This document shows positions 56,389 through 64,000 of a stretch of DNA of 64,000 bases, piece after piece (positions within the stretch are counted from its first letter, which is position 1; each line of letters starts with the position of its first letter). Both the position numbers and the translations under genes were made by a program. Origin of the DNA: Ostrinia nubilalis. Lineage: Eukaryota > Arthropoda > Insecta > Lepidoptera > Crambidae. The notes under the pieces are model-generated. The model was not told where the DNA came from. It did no database searches and worked only from the letters and a program-made list of their open reading frames with translations. The DNA lies in NCBI RefSeq assembly GCF_963855985.1, contig NC_087096.1, positions 1,736,001 to 1,800,000 on the forward strand, read 5' to 3'.

Positions 56389-56865
56389 AAAAGCCTAATC
56401 TATCTTAATTAACGCTTTTATGTGGAATATTTCGAATGCCACTTCTAGCTAAGCTCTAAATCCGGCATAATCCCCCAAAATGCCATGACAAATAAAAGTG
56501 TTTGCGTCACTCATTAGGCTAAAAGCCTTCCCATATCGCATTGTTCATGACCGCAGCTCAAACCGATATATAAATAAAGCCTGCATTTAAATAATCTCTG
56601 TTTACACAGGGATTTATATGATGAAGTTCCTGAAACGAGATTCCGTGGTTTCAGCTGTAAACAGACTGTATCGGCGTGCAGTGTAAATAGGCTATTATGT
56701 AGTGCCTCCCTGGCAAATGGCATTATTTTTAGTTATCTACTACTTACTGCTGACCACTTTTTAGACAACAAATTTTACCTACTTAAACAACTTTTAACTT
56801 ACTACTATACTAGCATTTGCTCATGATTTCACCTTGTAGAATTCGATACCAAGCCCAAATTACTA

Positions 56866-56970
56866 TTCATCATCATCATCATCATTTCAGCCATAGGACG
56901 TCCACTGCTGAACATAGGCCTCCCTTAATGCTTTCCATGTTACCCGGTTGGTAGCGTCCTGCGTCTATGC
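56866..56970 (-). mobile_element. RTE-type LINE tail
   Basis: CATCATCATCATCATCATTT CAGCCATAGGACGTCCACTG on plus. Confidence 0.78.
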
Positions 56971-57396
56971 GTCTAAATTACTAATTTCTTTTATGATATT
57001 GTGGAGTAGGAATAGTTGGTATTAATTGGTAATCTTAAATATTTTTGTCATCATTATCTACTAAGTATTAGTATTGATGGGTATGATTTATTTCTGCACG
57101 AGTCAAATACTGTGTCCAGTTTCACTACAGAGACCATATAGGGATACGGATTTGGGATCTGAAACTCAAATAAATTGGCCCAGACTGGCCCAAACCAGTC
57201 AGACTCCAAAGTCTAAATTCTAAAACACCTGCGACTAGCCCTAGTCTAAATGAATGTTTGTCTTTGCCTGTGTTTGTGAGCCTTTGTAGATTTCAGCCTG
57301 AAAACGACTTTATTTGGTACATAAAATGGAGTTAGAATAATGGTGTTGTGTGATTAAACCTAACAGCCGTCAATGTTTTTGACGGGGTTATGACAT

Positions 57397-57640
57397 GTCG
57401 GCCGTTTGGTGTAGTGGTTCAGAACGGACTACTATGTCGAAAGGTCCCGGGTTCGATTCCCGGCAGAAATTGAAATGATGAATTTTAATTTCTGTGACGG
57501 TTCTGGGTGTCTTCTATGTATAAGTATTTACAAAAAAAAAAAATTAAGTATGTTTATATCCGTTGTCTAGTACCCATAGTACAAGCTTTGCTTAGTTTGG
57601 GGTTAGCGGCGCAGTGTAAAATGTCCAAGGATTTTTTTAT
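57397..57640 (+). mobile_element. tRNA-headed SINE, copy D
   Basis: GTCGGCCGTTTGGTGTAGTG GTTCAGAACGG, GGTCCCGGGTTCGATTCCCG, TGACGGTTCTGGGTGT, a poly-A-like linker, GTACCCATAGTACAAGCTTT, then GTGTAAAATGTCCAAGGATT and an AT tail. Internal pol III A and B boxes are intact. Confidence 0.87.
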
Positions 57641-58334
57641 TTATTTATTACACATAGGTAGGCGTCAAACGAGGGTTGATAAGAGAAGTAACAATATTAT
57701 AATCTTCTTTCTCCTTTCCTTTACCTGTTGATTTATCTTTAAAATTTTCTCTATAATGTAAGTATACCATAGAGAGATACTTATTGAATTTTTAACTGGT
57801 AAAATATGATATTTAGGATTTCTGCGGCATTCTTCCACATTGTCTAATCCGGTTTACCCACGGTCCAGTGCGGGGCAAGCCGGGTAATCCGGTTATATCA
57901 GACAAATTGCTTTCCAACTTGTATTATGATGGGGACAAATTACATTGATTTTTGTTGGACTTAAGAAAACGTAATTGATTTCGTAATATACCTACTTAGG
58001 CGGGTTTAGGGGCATTTTTTCATTAAAAAATATATCCACAACGAGAAAGCCCTAAACCTGTCATGTCACCTGACGGAAAGTGATGACAACAAGCCGAAAG
58101 TGAAAGAATTCTAAAGTTTCAGTCAGAGCAATACGATCACAAGCGTTCAGCCGGCGAGCAGCGATGGCGATCACATGAGGAACTGCAGCAGATTTTTTTT
58201 TACTTCCAAAATGAAACAAATGATCAAAAAATGCTTTTAACATTGTAATTATGGCGATAAAATTGATGTAAGAAGGTGATAGCTAGCCAGGCGGGCTGCG
58301 ATCAAATCCTACAATCACCGGAACCGAGCAGAAA

Positions 58335-58415
58335 ACTTTGTCCCCTACTGGGAATCGAACCCGGGACCTCTGGCTCTGAAGCAAGTGGTCTTACCACTAG
58401 ACCACAGAGGCGGTT
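58335..58415 (-). repeat. tRNA-like SINE head
   Basis: On the minus strand: CCTCTGTGGTCTAGTGGTAA, then GAGGTCCCGGGTTCGATTCC. A and B boxes are good. The acceptor strands do not pair and the T-stem has a mismatch, so it is unlikely to be a working tRNA gene. Confidence 0.6.
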
Positions 58416-59064
58416 AAATATTTTTTCCTACATTCTAAAATTTATTCTGAGCCACACCCTTTAAGCCCAAAAGCCTTTAAAACCTCATCCTTTTTTCAGG
58501 CCCTGTATGAGAGTTATCAATGCTATCAGTCACTTGGTAGAGCCACAAAGGCCAAGTTAATAGACTGGTGGGCAGAGACCGACGATGAAGGAATACCAAA
58601 CACTACTGACCTTAGACACTCGAACAAGCCTTATATTTAGTTGATAACTAAGTTGCGAGAGACGACAGGTCAAGTCACAAGCTATATTGAATTCGAGACT
58701 TTCAAGAATTAAACATTTTGTACAAAATTATGCCTTTAACATTACTTACCTGTCTGTAAAATCAAAATAAAGTTTTTTCCCTTTGAAAATTATGATGTAC
58801 GTAGAAATTAAAAGCTCCAGGAATAAGAAAATAATATCGTGAGAGTGAACTGAATTACAGGTTTTAGGAAAACCAATAGCAATGACAGGCTTCATTGGCT
58901 AATAATTTATTAGCTTTTAATATTATCATTGTTTACTACATAGTTTTACCCGCATAGAGCTTTTACTTAGGGCGGCGATAATAGTTTATAACGTTATTTT
59001 CTTCATACATTTAAGTACATTTAGAAATAAAATCTGCTTCTTATATCATGTGGATAGTAACACT

Positions 59065-59285
59065 AAGGCTGAGTTGCACCACCTAACTTTGACCGTAACC
59101 AAAACGATAACCGGTGTTTTTTTATAGAGATCGACAAATTTTTGACGTTTGTTAAAGTTAAAGTAAGATGCTGCAACCCAGCCTTAGGCTGTCAAACGTC
59201 AAAAAGCTGTCAAACTCCTTAAAAAAGCACCCGTTATCGTTATAGTTACGGTTAAAGTTAGTTGGTACAACTCAGCCTAAGATTA
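59065..59285. mobile_element. Dimeric MITE, 'TTGCACCACCTAACTTT' family
   Basis: First unit 59065-59188 (AAGGCTGAGTTGCACCACC ... TGCTGCAACCCAGCCTTA), then a second, inverted unit sharing the middle end (GGCTGTCAAACGTCAAAAAG ... GTACAACTCAGCCTAAG). Confidence 0.75.
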
Positions 59286-59869
59286 CAACTCTGGTGTTAG
59301 ATGATCACAGCGTCTGACTTCTACAAACGACATTATTTATTTTATTAAATCGTTGTATTCCTGTCACTTGTACCCACTTTTCTGTCATAAGTTCATCCCT
59401 GGCACTACTTGGCTCATAAATTTTTGTTCCCTGTCATCCCAGATTTATGGAACCCGAGATAGGAGACCGAGGAAATTGGTGTGTTATTATTATCATAACT
59501 ATCTTACGAAATACATATAATAATGTAACATCCACATGTACTGTACGCACTAGTTATATGGTAGTTAACAAAAAAAAACTCAAAATTTATAGAACATACA
59601 TGAAGGATAGATTTTTAAAAACATGTTCAGGATTCTTATATCATAGACATAGATTTCAAATACTCTTTCTTATTCAGATTTTTTAAGAATACTCACTGTG
59701 TATATACAACTATACATATATACCCTCAGTTGTAATAGAACAACGTTTACAATGTAGGCCGTAAAAAGCTCATTTTACGTCCCATAAAATAGAGGTCAAG
59801 GGTTGCTTGAATCACGAATAGTTCATGAACTTAAAAAGAGGTCGTGGGTGAATCCTAAAGTAATGTATA

Positions 59870-59960
59870 AGTCAGCGTCAAATAGTTAGTGACCTCCAAA
59901 ATAGCCAGCAAATAGTCGAAAACACAACCATATTTCAATTGCAAAAAAGACGTGTCACGT
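59870..59960. repeat. MITE fragment, 'ACAGTCAGCGTCAAATA' family
   Basis: TAAGTCAGCGTCAAATAGTT AGTGACCTCCAAAATAGCCA; the right end is lost. Confidence 0.6.
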
Positions 59961-59964
59961 GTGA

Positions 59965-60010
59965 CTAAGGGGGTAAAACGGGATACGAAGTCGCGGGCGG
60001 CCGCTAGTTA
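59965..60010 (-). repeat. End fragment of a dispersed lepidopteran repeat
   Basis: GGGGGTAAAACGGGATACGA AGTCGCGGGCGGCCGCTAG is the reverse of the first bases of the 3464 copy. Confidence 0.65.
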
Positions 60011-60878
60011 GGTATATTGTGCTGTTACATGGTAATAAAATACATAATTTTTTCTTTTTCAGAGACTTCTCTTTGCCTATTATCAAATTCAGAAAAACAC
60101 AATCTAGATTAACTCAGGAACCAAACCATCGACCAATACAGTGCGCACCACTATGCCATCGGAACATCGAACAAATGCCTTGATTGATTGCGAACCATAT
60201 TTGAGAGGCAGTCATTTATTCAGGTCGCAGTAATTTACTATTCTGCTCAGTTAGTTTGTGAAATGGAAATGGTACGCTAACAAAGTTTGATGGAAGTAGT
60301 TTTTGAAATATTACTACCATCTCTATGGCTACAGACTATGCATTGTCATTTCAAAATAAGCCATATTACGACTGCATAAGTTCCTTCAGTATTTAGCTTG
60401 ACGTGCTGTTGTCTATACCAAAGGTAAAAGCCACATGATGTGTAGTGCAGTACAATGGACTGCAATACCATTATGACATTGATGTATTCCTGTTAAGTCA
60501 ACTACATTTATTCGCACTCGTATACCTTTCGCAGGTGCTAATAGGTCAATTTAAAACTAATTTAGAAATTAAATAAAAAAGTCAAATAAACGTATTTTTC
60601 AGTGATACCTTCTTTGATTTTTTTATTAACCGTGCTCGTGATAATAAATTAAGTCTACCTATCTTATCCTATGGAATCCACTTTCCATCTAAATCTTCGA
60701 TTCTCGATCTTGATAGTTGGGTTCCACATTATAAAATCGATTTCGGGACGCGTCGAGATTTCGCACATTCGACGAAAAATCCTCGCCGTCTGAAGATGTG
60801 TAACTGATAACGGCTGCTGCAATCCCGGATTTCCAGTTTCCTGGATAAACCCAGGGCTGCCCCACGAAATTTAAATTC

Positions 60879-61075
60879 TTCTTCTTGTCGTGTCGACAAC
60901 AAACCTACACAGCGTCAGCCCATAACTCCGCCACAAGAATGGCGTTGCCAGTAGCCTTCATTAAATCTTCCTGCGTGCAGTTGTTTGGGCACGCAGGGCA
61001 CGACATCATGTGCTTCGTCGATTGGGGAAAACCACACTTGCACTCCAAGTTTGAGCCATCCCAAAATCCCATCTG
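60879..61075 (+). repeat. Dispersed repeat, 'CTTCTTGTCGTGTCGACA' family, longest copy
   Basis: Same blocks as 15768-15907, extended by GATTGGGGAAAACCACACTT GCACTCCAAG. Confidence 0.75.
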
Positions 61076-61194
61076 AATAGATTGTCCTTGCTACGGCCGA
61101 CCTGCGTCCTGCGATAGACGAAAGTTAAATAGTCAGAAGTTAATTAAATGCGATCTGGTGGTCGCGTAAAGCACCCAGATGTGGGCAGTGCACG

Positions 61195-61245
61195 ACCGGT
61201 CGTTGTGGAAAACCTTGAGGAAGGCATATGTCCCGCTGTAATGAA
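61195..61245 (+). mobile_element. RTE-type LINE tail end
   Basis: GGTCGTTGTGGAAAACCTTG AGGAAGGCATATGTCC, only the terminal part. Confidence 0.55.
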
Positions 61246-61869
61246 ATAAAATGCTCGATATTCAAAATACAAAAAAGAAGCAATTTTTTTCTACTTTCAT
61301 GATAGTGAGGGCGAATGAAATTCGGAGTGAATTCACCACAATAGTCCAGCGACGACAGCGTTCAAACTACCTACTGACTCTCGAATCAGCGGTCAGACAC
61401 TCATTACTATTGAGCTTTTGTCACCTTTTTGGGTATCTTTATTCTGTATTTTGTTAATCCGTTAACCCCTCGTGATAAGCTAAAAATTCTTGTGATAAGT
61501 ACGAGCGGGTTCACGACAATTAAATTAGTCCAGCGGCAGCGGGGTTCGAAAGGGTTCCTCAAGTCAGTCCGCTATTTAAGTTCACGTTTTATTTCCCAGG
61601 TAAAGTTCTGTGTTCAGCCCTACACGTTCTGTTCTGTAGTCCGCAGTATTTTAGCGTAAGCCCCCTTATCAGGTACAGAGGCGATCGAGCCGTTAAATGG
61701 AGTGTTAAGTGCAGAAGCTAGACGCTAGTGAAACCTGCGCTGGAGGAAAACTAGCTCTAGGGTTTAATAAACATATTTTTTGCTACAATGTTACACTATT
61801 TCTACTACATAACTTCGTAAGAAACAGAAAAATAGAGTTTACAGTAGTTAACTAAAGAGCTCTCATGTT

Positions 61870-61975
61870 ATTACTAAGACTGTAACTATAACGATAACCG
61901 GTGTATTTTGTATGGAGTATGACAGATTTTTGACGTTTGTTAAAGTCAAAGTAAGATGATGCAACCCAGCCTAAA
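61870..61975. mobile_element. MITE, 'TTGCACCACCTAACTTT' family, one-ended
   Basis: TAACTATAACGATAACCGGT ... TTTTGACGTTTGTTAAAGTC AAAGTAAGATGATGCAACCC AGCC; the left end is missing. Confidence 0.65.
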
Positions 61976-62611
61976 ACAGTCGTGAAAATTATTTAATCTT
62001 ACTAATACATTGTTTCATCTCTTTGCAATGAAACATAGTGTTGAGTAACAGAAAATAATGTAGATACTTCTTTTATCGATATTCTGTGTACCAACCAGCA
62101 TCCGAATCCAGATAATCGGGACATAAAATCGGTTCTCCACCGGGTAATAAACTATATCAAAAGCGCCGGTCAAAACATAGATATCAAACTTTTATTATTC
62201 CATAGGGATTGGAATGGAAGTGATACTTTCAAAAATATTACTAAAATGTCCCAAGTTTCTGCTATATTTCGTTACTGTGGTTTATGACCACGCTTCTGTC
62301 TGTGAGCTTTTATTGAACTTTTTTATTTGTTTCAATAACTCGTACACCTGATACCACATTTTATCTGGTTTCATTTAGTCTTTTGATGAAAATAGCTTTT
62401 ATTTTATGCAAGTTTTGTCACTGGTTTCACTCGCATGGATTTAGATAGTATTGTGTAACATAATTTTATTTTAGATAGTAATCACTGTAAATAACGATTT
62501 TTTTGGCATTTTCCATTTAATATGCGACCATACATGCAACGTTTGTTAAAAATGTAATCAATAAATTCTACAAAAAACAAGAATTCTAGACTTTATTTTC
62601 TAATATAGCAT

Positions 62612-62695
62612 TCCAGCTAATGAACCTCACCCAATGATATCCAGATTGACCAGTTAGTAGTGGCCTGCATCCAGCGCCTTCAATCTACATTAATG
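62612..62695 (-). mobile_element. RTE-type LINE tail, diverged
   Basis: CTCACCCAATGATATCCAGA ... GTGGCCTGCATCCAGCGCCT TC on plus. Confidence 0.6.
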
Positions 62696-62699
62696 AGCC

Positions 62700-63423
62700 T
62701 TTTGACATAGATGCCAGAAAAAATGTCCAGCAAATGAGTCTCCTGGCTTCATGAAATGAACAAACAACCTATTTTTGTGGTTCCATCGCTGGCACACGAG
62801 AAAATAAGGAAAAGGCACTAATTACATTCAATTAAGGCCATTGTTTGTAGTCGCATAACTCCAATCTTATTTGGCCAACTCCAGGCGGCCATATTTCGTA
62901 TTTTATTGCGCCAGCTCAACTTTGAACGTAAAGTTCCATAGAATATGAATGAGGGGGTTTATTTAGATCGTGGATGTAATAATATGGAATTCAACAAAAT
63001 TGTATTTCTTACTTACCTCAAGAGTTTATGTCTGATAACTTCATTAACCCCTATAAATTAAATGAAAGCATTATAACACATCACTCTTACCGTTCAAGAG
63101 CTTTTTACAATCCCTTCCCATTTCACTGTTCATACTACCTAATGTCAGTTTTTGCATAAAAAATAATGTGCCTTTTCAATTTTATTAAGCAACTCAAAAA
63201 GAATTGCGAATTAATTTTCGCTCTATCACCGAAATAGAAGGTTATAGAAGGTTCTTAAAGTTCTTTTTGCATTTCTTAAAGCATTTAATATATTTTTTAT
63301 ATCCCTTGAGAAATTTTTGAATCTCCATATAAACCATTAAACATTCTTTCTTATTAATACTGCAATTGTTTATGATTAATAAGAAAATATATTGAAAATT
63401 TGACATGTAATGAACATTATGAA
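62700..63423. other. Intergenic DNA, nothing recognised
   Basis: AT-rich; no TIRs or coding signal. Confidence 0.4.
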
Positions 63424-63429
63424 TAAATT

Positions 63430-63460
63430 TCTTATTCTTATTCTTATTCTTATTCTTAAC
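63430..63460. repeat. (TTATTC)n microsatellite
   Basis: Four to five consecutive TTATTC units. Confidence 0.8.
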
Positions 63461-63483
63461 CTTCACCACCTAGCACTTGCACC

Positions 63484-63612
63484 CTAAGGCTGGGTTGCAC
63501 CATCTTACTTTAACTTTGACAAACGTCAAAAATCTGTCATACTCCATACAAAAAGCACCGGTTATCGTTATAGTTACCGTTAAAGTTAGGTGGTGCAATT
63601 CAGCCTAAGATA
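63484..63612. mobile_element. MITE, 'TTGCACCACCTAACTTT' family, intact
   Basis: CTAAGGCTGGGTTGCACCAT CTTACTTTAACTTTGAC at the left and GTTAAAGTTAGGTGGTGCAA TTCAGCCTAAG at the right: imperfect TIRs of about 35 bp. It contains ACAAACGTCAAAAATCTGTC and GCACCGGTTATCGTTATAG. Confidence 0.8.
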
Positions 63613-64000
63613 GGTAGGTATTACAGATTTACACCATCTCGTCCACTCTTTCGTAGCTCCTCGCATCGTGTTGTAAGTGTGTTCAACTTTAAGCCGGTTG
63701 TTACAAGTTTTTGTTTTCCATGAAAAATTCAAATTAATTTGTGTGCGGTGCCCGGTTTTGTTCCGCACTGCAGTTTATCTCTTATTAATGCTTTGTTCTC
63801 GGTTCTGGTGACATTTTTGTTACATTTTTACGAATGTTCAGGTTATCTTTACTAATGTACATAAAGGGACTTACTCAAAAGATACTAAAGACAAAGAAAA
63901 CATTAGTAAATTGTTAAAAAAATGAACAAGAAACGATTTTCAGAACAAAACCTATTGCCTACACTAATATCTCACAATATGCAATTGATTGTGCGAATCC

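Noticed and set aside
58335..58415. Functional tRNA gene
   Set aside because: A and B boxes are present but the acceptor strands do not pair and the T-stem is mismatched; better explained as a SINE head.

Overview
The window is insect nuclear DNA, almost certainly from a moth or butterfly. It is AT-rich and crowded with repeat families characteristic of Lepidoptera: RTE-type LINE tails ending in CATCAT/GATGAT, tRNA-headed SINEs, repeats starting with a 'CCCGCGGCTTCGCCCGCG'-type block and ending 'ATTTATAATATTAGTA', and many short inverted-repeat elements. Only one host protein gene can be assembled with confidence.

Host gene: five exons on the minus strand between 26104 and 16590 encode a 286-residue secreted protein with a signal peptide and cysteine-rich peritrophin-A (CBM14-like) chitin-binding modules, followed by an acidic/lysine-rich tail. 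All four introns are phase 0 with GT/AG borders. The introns, above all the 6-kb third one (18284-24287), hold nested transposons. A poly(A) signal lies at 16270-16275. Two weaker signs of other transcription units are a GC-rich possible exon at 49855-49996 (minus) and an initiator-plus-donor pair at 10210-10302 (minus).

Left part (1-16250): no supported gene. It holds LINE tails, MITEs (8414-8835, 7195-7464, 14290-14571, 14836-14930, 15149-15689), an interrupted minisatellite-like array (about 13160-13890) and single copies of dispersed families.

Middle (18700-33800): a poly-G/TIR element carrying a SINE (18740-19562), a Harbinger-like element with a MADF-type ORF inside another repeat (21040-21635), a pogo/Tigger-like MITE inside a SINE (22879-23199), and a hAT element with an 8-bp target duplication (30652-31582).

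BEL/Pao locus (34053-43596): a minus-strand BEL/Pao LTR retrotransposon with three LTRs of 217 bp that read as identical, flanked by one GTTAAC duplication. Between the two 5' LTRs lie 36 nt matching the 3' half of a tRNA-Arg, the primer tRNA itself. This looks like a fossil of plus-strand strong-stop synthesis that ran through the primer. The element is broken twice: by a 754-bp TA-flanked element in one LTR, and by a 2.29-kb unclassified DNA transposon (4-bp AAAT duplication) in the RNase H region of pol, which itself carries a decayed LINE.

Right part (43600-64000): a very large inverted repeat (46450-47256, arms of about 370 nt), paired foldback MITEs (44211-44418 and 54606-54828), SINEs, a dimeric MITE and LINE tails. 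No protein gene is supported.
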